Source of the DNA: Terrabacter sp. Ter38
GTDB lineage: Bacteria > Actinomycetota > Actinomycetes > Actinomycetales > Dermatophilaceae
Length of the DNA stretch: 64,000 nt
Direction: 5' to 3'
Assembly: GCF_024519435.1 (NCBI RefSeq)
Contig: NZ_JALJRZ010000006.1
Coordinates: forward strand, 62,001-126,000
A program made the translations under genes and the position numbers. Shown in pieces: positions 52,024-61,915 of the stretch; position 1 is the stretch's first letter, and each line of letters starts with the position of its first letter. The notes below the pieces were generated by a model. It saw only the letters and a program-made list of their open reading frames with translations, searched no databases and was not told where the DNA came from.

Positions 52024-53301
52024 TCAGCCGACCGTGATCTCGCCGCGCTCGGCGCGGAGTGCTATGTCGGAGCGGTGGTGCGACCCCTCGAGCTCGATGA
52101 CCGCGACGGCGTCGTATGCCGCCTGGCGCGCCTTCGCCAGGGACGGCGCCACCGCGACGACGTCGAGCACGCGCCCGCCGGCCGAGACGAGAGCACCCGA
52201 ACCGTCGAGCGCCGTTCCGGCGTGCAGGACGACGGTGCCGGGCACCTCCGCCGCGGCGTCGAGCCCGCTGATGGGATCTCCGGTGCGGGGCGAGGCGGGG
52301 TAGTCCGAGGAGGCGATGACGACGACGACCGCGTGGTCCGACGACCAGCGCAGCCGGCCGAACTCGCCGAGCCCGCCCGTGGCCGCGGCGAGGAGCAGCT
52401 GCGCGAAGGGCGTCTCGAGGCGGGCGAGCGAGGCCTGCCCGTCGGGGTCGCCGAAGCGCGCGTTGAACTCGATGACCCGCGGCCCCCGCGACGTCAGGGC
52501 CAGACCGACGTAGAGCACCCCGACGAAGGGCGTGCCACGGCGGCGCATCTCGTCGATGGTCGGCTGGGCCACGCGTCGCACGATGTCGTCGGCGAGACCG
52601 TCGGGCGCCCAGTCGAGGGGCGAGTAGGCGCCCATGCCACCGGTGTTGGGCCCGGCGTCGTCGTCGCCGACGCGCTTGAAGTCCTGGGCCGGAGCGAGCG
52701 CCACGACCGTCTCGCCGTCGCTGATGCAGAAGACCGACACCTCGGGCCCGTCGAGGAACTCCTCGACGACGAGCCGACCGTCGGGCTTGGCGAGGCAGGC
52801 TCGCGCGTGCGCGACGGCCACGTCACGTGAGTCGGTGACGACGACGCCCTTGCCGGCGGCGAGACCGTCGTCCTTGACGACGTGCGGGGCGCCGAGCGCG
52901 TCGAGGGCCGCCTCGACCTCGTCCATCGTCGTGCAGACGTGGGCCAGGGCGGTCGGCACGTCGGCCGCGGCCATGACCTCCTTGGCGAAGGACTTGCTGC
53001 CCTCGAGACGGGCCGCCTCGGCAGAGGGGCCGAAGACGGCGAACCCGGCGGCACGGCATACGTCTGCGACACCGGCGACGAGCGGGGCCTCGGGCCCCAC
53101 GACGACGAGGTCGACGTCGTGCTCTCGGGCCAGCTGGGCCACGGCTGCGCCGTCGAGGATGTCGACGGGGACGCACAGCGCCGTCGCGTCGATGCCCGGG
53201 TTGCCCGGCGCGGCGATGACCGCGTCGACCTCGGGGTCGGCCGCGACGGCCTTGACGAGAGCGTGTTCACGGGCGCCGGAGCCGAGGACGAGAACCTTCA
53301 C
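52024..53301 (-). CDS. purD: Phosphoribosylamine-glycine ligase
   Basis: The protein has 425 residues from the GTG at 53301, giving MKVLVLGSGAREHALV and an AGGGTG site upstream; GTG 53310 adds three residues. The ATP-grasp motifs are visible: DLVVVGPEAPLVAGVAD near 65, FGPSAEAARLEGSKSFAKEV near 92, GLAAGKGVVV near 150 and VIEFNARFGDPDGQ near 278. It makes GAR from phosphoribosylamine and glycine. It heads the purD-sigma-purC-GNAT unit. The upstream gap to the divergent DinB gene is only about 40 bases. Confidence 0.96.
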   Translation of the reverse strand: MKVLVLGSGAREHALVKAVAADPEVDAVIAAPGNPGIDATALCVPVDILDGAAVAQLAREHDVDLVVVGPEAPLVAGVADVCRAAGFAVFGPSAEAARLEGSKSFAKEVMAAADVPTALAHVCTTMDEVEAALDALGAPHVVKDDGLAAGKGVVVTDSRDVAVAHARACLAKPDGRLVVEEFLDGPEVSVFCISDGETVVALAPAQDFKRVGDDDAGPNTGGMGAYSPLDWAPDGLADDIVRRVAQPTIDEMRRRGTPFVGVLYVGLALTSRGPRVIEFNARFGDPDGQASLARLETPFAQLLLAAATGGLGEFGRLRWSSDHAVVVVIASSDYPASPRTGDPISGLDAAAEVPGTVVLHAGTALDGSGALVSAGGRVLDVVAVAPSLAKARQAAYDAVAVIELEGSHHRSDIALRAERGEITVG

Positions 53302-53349
53302 GGCGCCCACCCTATTGGCTCACCCTCCCGGCCCTGCCACGCTGTCTCG

Positions 53350-53942
53350 ATGCCCGACACCCACCCGGCGCCGGACCACGATGCGTGGCTGGTGCAGACG
53401 CTCCAGTCGCATCGCGAGGCGGTGCTGTGGAAGCTCGACGGCCTGTCCGACCACGACATCCGCCGACCCCTCACCTCGACGGGGACCAACCTCCTGGGAC
53501 TCGTCAGGCACCTCGCGTACGTCGAGTTCGGCTACCTCGGCGAGACGTTCGGCCGGCCCGCGGAGCGACCGCTGCCCGCCTGGTCGGAGGACGCCGAGGT
53601 AAACGACGACCTCTACGCCCGCGCCGACGAGTCACGTGGGGAGGTCGTCGACCTCTACCGCGCGGCCTGGCGGCACGGCGAGGGCACCATCGCCCTCGGT
53701 CTCGACACCATGGGTCGCGTCCCGCACTGGCCCGAGGAGAGGGCCCACGTCGACGTCCGCTTCGTGCTCGGTCACCTCGTCGCCGAGACCGCGCGGCACG
53801 CGGGCACGCCGACATCCTGCGTGAGCAGCTCGACGGGGCGGTCGGACGCTTCGCCGACCGCGACAACATGCCCGGGGTCGATGCCGACTGGTGGGACGCC
53901 TACCTCACGCGCGTCCAGGCTGCCGCCGACGCGTACCGCTGA
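53350..53942 (+). pseudogene. DinB/DUF664-family gene broken by a single-base frameshift
   Basis: From ATG 53350 the frame reads a DinB-like four-helix protein (HREAVLWKLDGLSDHDIRRP; LVRHLAYVEFGYLGETFGRP; VLGHLVAETARHAG). It then loses similarity at 53802-53804. The family-like continuation (GHADILREQLDGAVGRFADR; NMPGVDADWWDAYL) is in the next frame, ending at 53942. One missing G in the GGG run would restore RHAGHADILREQLDG, for a 197-residue protein. Unrepaired, the first frame runs on to 54036. It is either a recent pseudogene or a sequencing error. DUF664 proteins are metal-binding, thiol-transferase-like. Confidence 0.85.
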
Positions 53943-53952
53943 CGGGACGCGG

Positions 53953-54585
53953 TCAGCCGAGGCGCTCGAGCAGTCCCGCCCGCACCCGCGGCCACTCGTC
54001 GACGAGGATCGAGTGGACGGCGGTGTCGCGCCATGACCCGTCGGCCCGCCTCACGTCGCGGCGCGTGATCCCCTCGAAGGTCGCGCCGAGCTTGACGATC
54101 GCGGCCCGCGAGCGGGCGTTGACGACGTCGGTCTGGATCTTGACCCGCCCGAAGCCGCACGTCTCGAACGCGTGCGCGAGGAGGAGGAACTTCGCCTCCG
54201 GGTTGACCTGCGTGCCCCACCAGCGCGACCCGTACATCGTCCAGCCCAGGTGCACGTGCTCCCGCTCGGTGTCGACGTCGCCGAGCGAGCTCGACCCGAC
54301 GACGGTGCCCGCCGGGCCGAGGTCGCCGTCGGCGACGAGCCTGATCGTGTATGCCGTCCGGCCCGTCCCGTGGGCACCGCGCGCTGCGACGGCGGCCGCC
54401 ACGAGAGCCTCGGTCTCGGCCACCGACGTGTGCGGTCGCATCATCACGAAGCCCTGCTCGTAGCACCGCGGGTCGGAGTAGACGGCGAACAGTCCGGGGG
54501 CGTCGTCGGGGGTCGTCACGTCGAGGCGGACGGAGCGGCCGACGAGCGGCGCGCCGGTGGGCGGGACACAGACCTCGATGGGCAT
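53953..54585 (-). CDS. GNAT-family N-acetyltransferase (RimJ/RimL-like)
   Basis: The protein has 210 residues from ATG 54585 (MPIEVCVPPTGAPLVG); the frame is open further up, but this start fits the family. VRLDVTTPDDAPGLFAVYSD near 19 is followed by HVHLGWTMYGSRWWGTQVNP near 110, the conserved W(W)GTxxN-x-E-K segment, and VKIQTDVVNARSRAAIVKLG near 149. It resembles aminoglycoside 6'-type or ribosomal N-acetyltransferases. The acceptor is unknown. It is divergent from the HelD-like gene, sharing a 59-base promoter gap. Confidence 0.88.
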   Translation of the reverse strand: MPIEVCVPPTGAPLVGRSVRLDVTTPDDAPGLFAVYSDPRCYEQGFVMMRPHTSVAETEALVAAAVAARGAHGTGRTAYTIRLVADGDLGPAGTVVGSSSLGDVDTEREHVHLGWTMYGSRWWGTQVNPEAKFLLLAHAFETCGFGRVKIQTDVVNARSRAAIVKLGATFEGITRRDVRRADGSWRDTAVHSILVDEWPRVRAGLLERLG

Positions 54586-54644
54586 GAACTGACAGTAGAC
54601 TTGATGGTTCCCGCGCCACCCGGCGCGTCCCTCAGAGTCCTTGG

Positions 54645-56963
54645 ATGTCAGTGAGCACTTCGAACGCATCGTCCCAGCGGACCAACGCGCCCGGATCGCG
54701 GGGCGCCACGCCGGTGTCGACCAAGAGCATCCCCGACGAGCTCGCGCGCGAGATCGCCGTCGAGCAGGCCCACGTCGACCGCGTCCACGAGGAGCTGGAG
54801 AAGGCCGGGGTGCGCGCCGACAGCGTCCAGGCCGAGGGCCTCGCGCGCAGCCACTTCGGACGTCAGGTCGAGGTCGGTGACGCCGAGGGTGCGGCCCTCT
54901 TCGAGCGCGACGCGCTGATGTTCCACGCCGCCAAGCGACGCACCGCCCTCGACACGCAGTACGAAGGCCTCGTCTTCGGACGCCTCGACATCGACCACGC
55001 GATGCTCCGTGCTGCGGCCGTCGAGTCCAACGGCAACGGCCACCGCCCGGCCGACGGCAGCTCGGGCGGAGACCGCGAGATCCGCTACATCGGTCGCCTC
55101 GGTGTCCGCGACGACGACTACGAGCCGCTCGTCATCGACTGGCGCGCGCCGGCCGCCTCCGCGTTCTACCGCGCGACGCCGACGCAGCCGATGGGCGTCC
55201 TGCGCCGCCGTGTCCTGCGCAGCCGCGGCACCGTCGTCATCGGCATCGAGGACGACCTCATGGTGCCCGAGGCCCCCGACGACCTCGTCATCGTCGGAGA
55301 TGGCGCGCTCATGGCTGCTCTGACCCGCAGCCGCGGCGAGCGGATGCGCGACATCGTCGCGACGATCCAGGCCCACCAGGACGAGGCGATCCGCGCCAGC
55401 GCCCGGGGCATCACGGAGATCACGGGCGGCCCCGGCACCGGCAAGACGGTCGTCGCGCTGCACCGTGCGGCCTACCTGCTCTACTCCGACCGGCGCCGCT
55501 TCGAGTCCGGCGGCATCCTCGTCGTCGGCCCCTCGGGCGCCTACACCGCATACATCGAGCGTGTCCTCCCCTCGCTCGGCGAGGACAGCGTCATCCTGCG
55601 CGCCCTCGGCGACGTCCTCGACGTCGTGCACACCGAGCGGTTCGACCCGCCGGCCGTCGCGCGCACCAAGGGCTCGACGCGCATCCGCACCCTGCTCGGC
55701 GCCGCCGCCCGTGGCCGCGTGCCGGGCACGCCGACCGAGTTCCGGGCCATGGTCGCGGGCCGCCCGGTTCGCCTCGAGGTGCGCGAGCTCGACCGTGTCC
55801 GCTCGCAGGTCCTTCGCCAGCACCAGCGCAACACCGGCACGTCCGCGGCCCAGGACGCCCTCGGCGAGGCCGCCTGGGCCTCCCTCGGCATCACGGGCGA
55901 CCGGGAGGCCAAGGAGGAGTTCCTCGACAAGTGGGAGGACCACCTCGACGTCGAGGCGTTCATGCAGGTCTGGTGGCCGCAGGTCGACCCCCGCGAGGTG
56001 CTGCTGTGGCTCGGCGATCCCGAGCTCGTGCGCCGGCACGCTCGCGGCACCCTCCGCGACGACGAGATCGAGCCGCTGGCCGCCTCGTTCCGGCTCGCGC
56101 TCGAGACCGGCACGTGGTCGGTGGCCGACGTCGCGCTCGTCGACGACATCGCCGCCCGCGTCGGCCCGGTGCAGGAGGCCCCCAAGGAGGAGCGCGGCTT
56201 CTACGAGATCGAGGAGCTCGACGACCTCAGCCAGTACGGCGTCACCGAGGTGCAGCCCGTCGTCAGCGCAGCGCGCGACGCCGGCGCGCCGCGGGTGCTC
56301 ACCGACCCGCGCGACAAGCTCCTCGCCGGCCGCATCGGCAAGCCCGACGAGTACGCCCACGTCCTCGTCGACGAGGCCCAGGACCTCTCGCCCATGCAGT
56401 GGCGGATGATCGGCCGTCGCGGGCGGTATGCGTCGTGGACCGTCGTCGGTGACGCCGCCCAGGCCTCGTGGCCCGACGCCGTCGAGGCGGCTGCCGCGCG
56501 CGAGGAGGCCTTCGGGTCACAGGCGCGCCAGCAGTTCCACATGGACACCAACTACCGCAACGCGCGCGAGATCTTCGACTACGCCGCGGAGGTCGTGCGC
56601 CGCGAGGTGCCTGACGCGGACATCCCGCAGGCCGTCCGCGAGACGGGGATCCACCCGGTGGAGGGTGCCCTCGGTCCGGACGCCCTGGCCTCGGTCCGCG
56701 CCGCCGTCGAGTCGCTGCTCGCAGAGGTCGAGGGGGCCATCGCGGTCATCACCCCGGCCCTGCACGCCACACTTCTCGAGCCGGTGTCCCGTCTCGGCGA
56801 GGGACGCGTCCAGGTCATCGACCCGATGTCGACGAAGGGCCTCGAGTACGACGCCACCGTCGTCGTCGACCCCGACGAGATCACTCGTGAGTCGCCCGGC
56901 GGGATACGGGTGCTCTACGTCGCCCTGACCCGTGCGGCACACCGGATGACGATCCTGGCCTGA
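54645..56963 (+). CDS. helD: HelD-type RNA polymerase recycling motor ATPase
   Basis: This 772-residue UvrD/Rep-like SF1 protein has an N-terminal coiled region (EIAVEQAHVDRVHEELEKAG, about 34-53), as in HelD proteins that insert arms into RNA polymerase channels. ITGGPGTGKTVVALHRAAYL (Walker A) lies near 262, HVLVDEAQDLSPMQWRMIG (Walker B) near 572, and DPMSTKGLEYDATVVVDPDE near 726. HelD releases stalled RNA polymerase; some actinobacterial forms (HelR) protect against rifamycins (established knowledge). No rifamycin-associated element is evident upstream. It stands alone, followed by a strong terminator. Confidence 0.88.
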   Translation: MSVSTSNASSQRTNAPGSRGATPVSTKSIPDELAREIAVEQAHVDRVHEELEKAGVRADSVQAEGLARSHFGRQVEVGDAEGAALFERDALMFHAAKRRTALDTQYEGLVFGRLDIDHAMLRAAAVESNGNGHRPADGSSGGDREIRYIGRLGVRDDDYEPLVIDWRAPAASAFYRATPTQPMGVLRRRVLRSRGTVVIGIEDDLMVPEAPDDLVIVGDGALMAALTRSRGERMRDIVATIQAHQDEAIRASARGITEITGGPGTGKTVVALHRAAYLLYSDRRRFESGGILVVGPSGAYTAYIERVLPSLGEDSVILRALGDVLDVVHTERFDPPAVARTKGSTRIRTLLGAAARGRVPGTPTEFRAMVAGRPVRLEVRELDRVRSQVLRQHQRNTGTSAAQDALGEAAWASLGITGDREAKEEFLDKWEDHLDVEAFMQVWWPQVDPREVLLWLGDPELVRRHARGTLRDDEIEPLAASFRLALETGTWSVADVALVDDIAARVGPVQEAPKEERGFYEIEELDDLSQYGVTEVQPVVSAARDAGAPRVLTDPRDKLLAGRIGKPDEYAHVLVDEAQDLSPMQWRMIGRRGRYASWTVVGDAAQASWPDAVEAAAAREEAFGSQARQQFHMDTNYRNAREIFDYAAEVVRREVPDADIPQAVRETGIHPVEGALGPDALASVRAAVESLLAEVEGAIAVITPALHATLLEPVSRLGEGRVQVIDPMSTKGLEYDATVVVDPDEITRESPGGIRVLYVALTRAAHRMTILA

Positions 56964-56999
56964 CCGGTGCGGGGCGTCGCGGTCCTCGCATTCCGCCTT

Positions 57000-57032
57000 C
57001 GGGACGAACCGACGTGTGATCGGTTCGTCCCG
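57000..57032 (+). terminator. Terminator hairpin of helD
   Basis: A perfect 13-bp stem (CGGGACGAACCGA / TCGGTTCGTCCCG) with a 7-base loop begins 36 bases after the helD stop. The unrelated, gene-free stretch 56964-57550 starts here. Confidence 0.8.
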
Positions 57033-57135
57033 ACCTCGGGGCCGTTCGGCGCAGACTTCGCCGTCTGCATGCCGCCGAGTCGCCCAATGCGGACCGACAG
57101 CGTCGCCCAGCCGCAGGAAGCCTCGTCCCGACCGA

Positions 57136-57151
57136 TTTACCTTTAGGTAAA
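57136..57151. promoter_or_regulatory. AT-rich palindrome upstream of small-RNA candidate
   Basis: TTTACC-TTTA-GGTAAA is a perfect 6-bp inverted repeat, followed at once by ACTTGTTCAAGG with its own short CTTG/CAAG symmetry. This is one of the most AT-rich spots in the window and lies about 60 bases before the C-rich hairpins. It looks like an operator or promoter element for the RNA downstream. The factor is unknown. Confidence 0.4.
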
Positions 57152-57210
57152 GACTTGTTCAAGGATTCCGCGAACCGTCGACTGTGCCCCCACCCGGGAG
57201 GATGATTGCT

Positions 57211-57355
57211 TCAACGTCAAGGCGCGCGAACCTACCCTCCCCGCCGCCTCCTCCCCCCTGAGGCCCTTGACGTTCGCGAAGTCCCGCCCCCCATGTGGAC
57301 GACGCACCGGGCGAGGGACGAGATGCAACCCCCCTGCATCTCGCCCCTCGCCCGC
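57211..57355 (+). ncRNA. Probable 6C small RNA
   Basis: Between helD and lysS the plus strand holds three hairpin-like units with CCCCCC tracts. The first is a 10-bp stem AACGTCAAGG (57213) / CCTTGACGTT (57265) enclosing C6 at 57253. The second is GTCC/GGAC around C6 at 57287. The third is a 19-bp stem (57309-57353, one mismatch) whose 7-base loop contains C6 at 57329. Actinobacterial 6C RNA is defined by adjacent hairpins with six-C loops and is thought to pair with G-rich translation-start sites (established knowledge). No protein-coding signal is convincing here. The exact ends are estimates. Confidence 0.65.
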
Positions 57356-57498
57356 TCCCATGCCCGGGCGTCTCACCCGCTTCCTGGGAGAAGTCTGGGA
57401 ACAGCCCTCGCCACCGCGGCCGCCTGGTCCGGAGGGGTCAACTGACCAGAACCGCCACACACGACCCGCGAGGGTCGTGCCGGCGGCAGACGCGCGAA

Positions 57499-57526
57499 GG
57501 CCCCGACCACAGACGTGGTCGGGGCC
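57499..57526. terminator. Terminator hairpin of lysS
   Basis: A perfect 12-bp stem (GGCCCCGACCAC / GTGGTCGGGGCC) with an AGAC loop lies 25 bases beyond the lysS stop. It probably also blocks read-through from the small-RNA side. Confidence 0.8.
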
Positions 57527-57550
57527 TCCTCGTCCGGAGTGGGCGGGAGG

Positions 57551-59329
57551 TCAGTGGCCGACCAGGCTGCGGACCCGGTCGGCACCGACGGCGAGGAGCA
57601 GCGTGGGCAGGCGGGGCCCCGTGTCCTTGCCGACGAGCAGCCGGTAGACGAGGACGAAGAAGGCGCGCTGGGCCGCCGACAGCTCGGGGTCCTTGACCTT
57701 TTCCTCCGGGTCGATGCCGCGCTGGATCTTCGGGACGCCGTAGACGAGGTGCGTCAGACCATCGAGGGACCAGTGCTCGTCGAGACCCTCGGCGAGCAGG
57801 CGCAGCGACTCCTGCTGCTGCTCGTCGAGGCTGCCGAGCAGGTCGGCATCCGGCTCGGTGCGCACGACGGTGCGGTCCTCTGCAGGCACGTAGCCGAGCA
57901 TCCAGCGCTCGGCGCAGTCGAGCCGGGGCCGTAAATCGTCGGTCGAGCCGACCGGGTTGTCGGGCTCGAGCTCGCTGAGGATGCGGACGGCCTGCTCCTC
58001 GTCACCCTGCGTCACGTCGATGACCGACGCGATGGTCCGGAAGGGCAACGGACGCGGCGTCGACGGCAACGGACCGGCAGCCGTCGAGGTCGCGCGCAGG
58101 TGCGCGGCAAGGTCACCGGCCTGGGCCGAACCGTCGGCGACCTTGCGACCCAACGCATCCCACTCGTCGTAGAGGCGCTGCAGCTCCGGACCGAAGGCGA
58201 CGTCGAAGCTCTGGTTGGGCCGGCGACGGGCGTAGAGCCAACGCAGCACCGGCGCCTCCATGACCTCGAGCGCATCGGTCGGGATCGGTACGCCGCCCTT
58301 GCTCGAGCTCATCTTGGCCATCCCGGCGATGCCGACGAAGGCGTACATCGGCCCGACCGGGCGCTCCCAGCCGAAGATCGGCGCGAGGTCCTTGCCGACG
58401 ACGAAGCTGCTGCCCGGGCTCTGGTGGTCGACACCCGACGGCTCGAAGAGCACGTGCTCGTGCCCCCAGCGCATCGGCCAGTCGACCTTCCACACGAGCT
58501 TGCCGTTCGTGAAGGTGTCGAGGTCGACGGTCTCGGTGTGCCCGCACTTCGTGCAGTCGTAGGTCAGCTCGTGGCTGTCGTCGTCGTAGGCCGTGACGGT
58601 CGTGAAGTCGGTGCCGCACGAGCTGCAGAAGGGCTTGAAGGGGTAGTAGCCGCCCTTGCCCTCGCTGCCGTCGTCCTCGGACGCCGCGCCGGAGCCACGC
58701 TCGGCCTCGGTCGCCGCGGCAGCCTGCTCCTCGGTGAGCTTCGCCGCCTTGCCGCCACCACCGCCCTTCCCCTTGCCACTCGACTTCTGGCGCGCCGCCT
58801 CGACGGCCTCGAGCGTGCGGTACTGGTCGAGCACCTTGTCGATGGCGAAGCGCTCACGCATCGCGAGCAGCACCTGGTCGCGGTAGACCCCGGCCCGGTA
58901 CTGCTCGGTCTGGCTGATCTGGCGCACCTCGATGCCCGTGGCGACCATGGCCTCGAGGAGCGGCGCCTTGAAGTGGTCGGCCCAGCTCGCGTGCGCCGAA
59001 CCGGCGGGCGGCGGCACCGAGGTCAGCGGCATGCCGATGTACTGCTCCCACGAGTCGTCCACTCCCGCAAGGTTCTTCGGCACGCGGCGGAAGCGGTCGA
59101 AGTCGTCCCAGCTGAGGATGTGCTCGCAGTCGATCCCGCGCCGCTTGACCTCGTCGGCGACGAGGTGCGGCGTGATGAGCTCGCGGAAGTTGCCGAGGTG
59201 GATCGGCCCGGACGGGCTGATGCCCGACGCGCAGACGATCGTCTCGCCGGGGTTGCGCTCCTGCGCCTCGGCGATCACGTCGTCGGCAAGACGCGTGACC
59301 CAGTCGAGGGGGGTGACCTCTTCAGTCAT
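57551..59329 (-). CDS. lysS: Class I lysyl-tRNA synthetase
   Basis: This 592-residue archaeal-type class I enzyme, not the class II LysU type, has ASGISPSGPIHLGNFRELIT (HIGH-like HLGN, about 34-53). KMSSSKGG near residue 342 is the KMSKS loop. A zinc-ribbon pair (CSSCGTDF and CTKCGHTE) lies near 235-265. Between about 183 and 228 it carries a low-complexity insert (KSSGKGKGGGGGKAAKL and acidic Ser/Gly). It charges tRNA-Lys in the cytoplasm. The 57-base gap upstream separates it from purA on the same strand and contains a GTATGCCG octamer. Confidence 0.95.
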   Translation of the reverse strand: MTEEVTPLDWVTRLADDVIAEAQERNPGETIVCASGISPSGPIHLGNFRELITPHLVADEVKRRGIDCEHILSWDDFDRFRRVPKNLAGVDDSWEQYIGMPLTSVPPPAGSAHASWADHFKAPLLEAMVATGIEVRQISQTEQYRAGVYRDQVLLAMRERFAIDKVLDQYRTLEAVEAARQKSSGKGKGGGGGKAAKLTEEQAAAATEAERGSGAASEDDGSEGKGGYYPFKPFCSSCGTDFTTVTAYDDDSHELTYDCTKCGHTETVDLDTFTNGKLVWKVDWPMRWGHEHVLFEPSGVDHQSPGSSFVVGKDLAPIFGWERPVGPMYAFVGIAGMAKMSSSKGGVPIPTDALEVMEAPVLRWLYARRRPNQSFDVAFGPELQRLYDEWDALGRKVADGSAQAGDLAAHLRATSTAAGPLPSTPRPLPFRTIASVIDVTQGDEEQAVRILSELEPDNPVGSTDDLRPRLDCAERWMLGYVPAEDRTVVRTEPDADLLGSLDEQQQESLRLLAEGLDEHWSLDGLTHLVYGVPKIQRGIDPEEKVKDPELSAAQRAFFVLVYRLLVGKDTGPRLPTLLLAVGADRVRSLVGH

Positions 59330-59387
59330 GGGTTTCCTTCAGTTACGGAGGCTTTCGTATGCCGTGTGCGTGCCACGCGTGATGGCG

Positions 59388-60719
<1,332 letters not shown>

Positions 60720-60932
60720 TCAAGCCAACCGCAAGGTTATCGGTTCGAGACCGGTGTCCCGGACGCCACCCGGCCCGCATGCGCCCCGGACCAGGGATCT
60801 GTCCTCGAGCGCCGCGAACGGGTTCGGTCCGACGCGTGGGTCCGGCGATCTGGTCCGGGTCGCCCAACAGGTCACCCGACCGTGGCCGGGTGCCCGGGCC
60901 GGCACGGGTCGGCCCCGCGCCGGCCCGGCTCG

Positions 60933-61763
60933 TCAGGCGACGGGCTGCTGCAGCTCGATGACCCAGTGGTCCGGATCGTCCATCTGCGCCTCGTGGTAGA
61001 TCTCGCGGCACGGACCGGCGAACGAGAGCCCGCGTGCCTCGACCTCGCGCGACAGGGTCTGCCACGCCTCGCCGATGGCGCTGAGCGGCCCGCGCAGCGT
61101 GGTGACCAGGGCCCGGGGCTCGGCCGGCAGGTCGGCGAGCTCGAGCCCGGCCGCCGAGGCCTGGGCCTCCCCGACCTCCGGTCCGACCGGGTACGCCGCG
61201 GCGGCGACCATCGAGTCGCCATCCATCGTGTAGTGCCCGATCGACGGACCGGAGGGCGTCAGGTGCCCGGCACGCACGGCCTCGTCGACCTGGCCGAAGA
61301 GCGGACCGACGACCTCACCGACCTGCTGGCCGTCGGCGACGCGGCTGCTGCGCTGCACGACGCGCAGCGCCGGTAGGTCCTGCTCGGTGTAGGGGTCGAG
61401 GACGACTGACGGTGACATGGTGCGCTCCTTCTCGATCATCCGGAGACGTCGCTCGACCTGCTCCAACCGCGCACGGTCGGCCTCGATCTGCTCGGCGAGC
61501 TCGGCCCGGCGCAGGCGCAGCATGCCGCGCAGCTGCTCCACGGGCAGGTCGTCGCCGAGCAGGCGTCCGCAGTCCTCGAGCGAGAAGCCGAGGTCCTTGA
61601 GCGCGACGAGCCGGTTGACCCGGTCGAGCTGGCCGGTCGTGTAGGACCGGTAGCCCGAGTGCGGGTCGACGCGGGCGGGCCGGAGCAGGCCGAGGGCGTC
61701 GTAGTGGCGCAGCATGCGCACCGACACCCCGGCCAGCCGGGCGAAGTCTCCGATACTCAACAT
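60933..61763 (-). CDS. MerR-family regulator with GyrI-like effector domain
   Basis: This 276-residue protein has an N-terminal MerR winged helix (LSIGDFARLAGVSVRMLRHY; PHSGYRSYTTGQL), a coiled-coil dimer helix (about 85-115; RRAELAEQIEADRARLEQVE) and a C-terminal GyrI/SOUL-like ligand domain (about 118-276). It resembles the BmrR/TipA-type multidrug-sensing group. A perfect 17-base palindrome covers its own promoter, so it is very likely self-regulated. No efflux gene is adjacent. The ligand is unknown. Confidence 0.9.
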   Translation of the reverse strand: MLSIGDFARLAGVSVRMLRHYDALGLLRPARVDPHSGYRSYTTGQLDRVNRLVALKDLGFSLEDCGRLLGDDLPVEQLRGMLRLRRAELAEQIEADRARLEQVERRLRMIEKERTMSPSVVLDPYTEQDLPALRVVQRSSRVADGQQVGEVVGPLFGQVDEAVRAGHLTPSGPSIGHYTMDGDSMVAAAAYPVGPEVGEAQASAAGLELADLPAEPRALVTTLRGPLSAIGEAWQTLSREVEARGLSFAGPCREIYHEAQMDDPDHWVIELQQPVA

Positions 61764-61781
61764 GGTTCACCTAGGGCATCG

Positions 61782-61803
61782 CCTGACACGGTGTCAGGGT
61801 CAA
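61782..61803 (-). promoter_or_regulatory. MerR operator with -35 element
   Basis: CCTGACAC-G-GTGTCAGG (61782-61798) is a perfect palindrome just upstream of the MerR gene. On the minus strand TTGACC immediately precedes and overlaps its edge (61803-61798), fitting a -35 box. MerR proteins bind palindromes in such long spacers and untwist the promoter (established knowledge). The ATG lies 18 bases beyond the palindrome, so the mRNA is nearly leaderless. Confidence 0.75.
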
Positions 61804-61915
61804 GCATCGCCGACGATCGTGGTCCCGTCGGGCCATCCGGCTGCGGTCGCCCGACAGGTCGCCGGACCGAGCCCGGACCGCGGCGGTCGGCAGAGGTCGC
61901 CGGCCGACCGGGTCG

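Noticed and set aside
54586-54644. Rifamycin-associated element upstream of the HelD-like gene
   Set aside because: No GGGGCTTGC-type inverted element is visible in the 59-base gap, so a rifamycin-induced HelR role is not supported from sequence.
57206-57647. Short open frames in the helD-lysS gap
   Set aside because: They coincide with the C-rich hairpins and run antisense into lysS; composition is Pro/Arg-rich without motifs. A structured RNA explains the region better.
60738-60767. tRNA-like TTCGAGA T-arm and 3' end sequence upstream of purA
   Set aside because: There is a possible T-stem and something like an acceptor strand, but no matching 5' acceptor, D-arm or 7-base anticodon loop upstream. 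At most a fragment or chance; no integrase or flanking repeat supports an attachment site.
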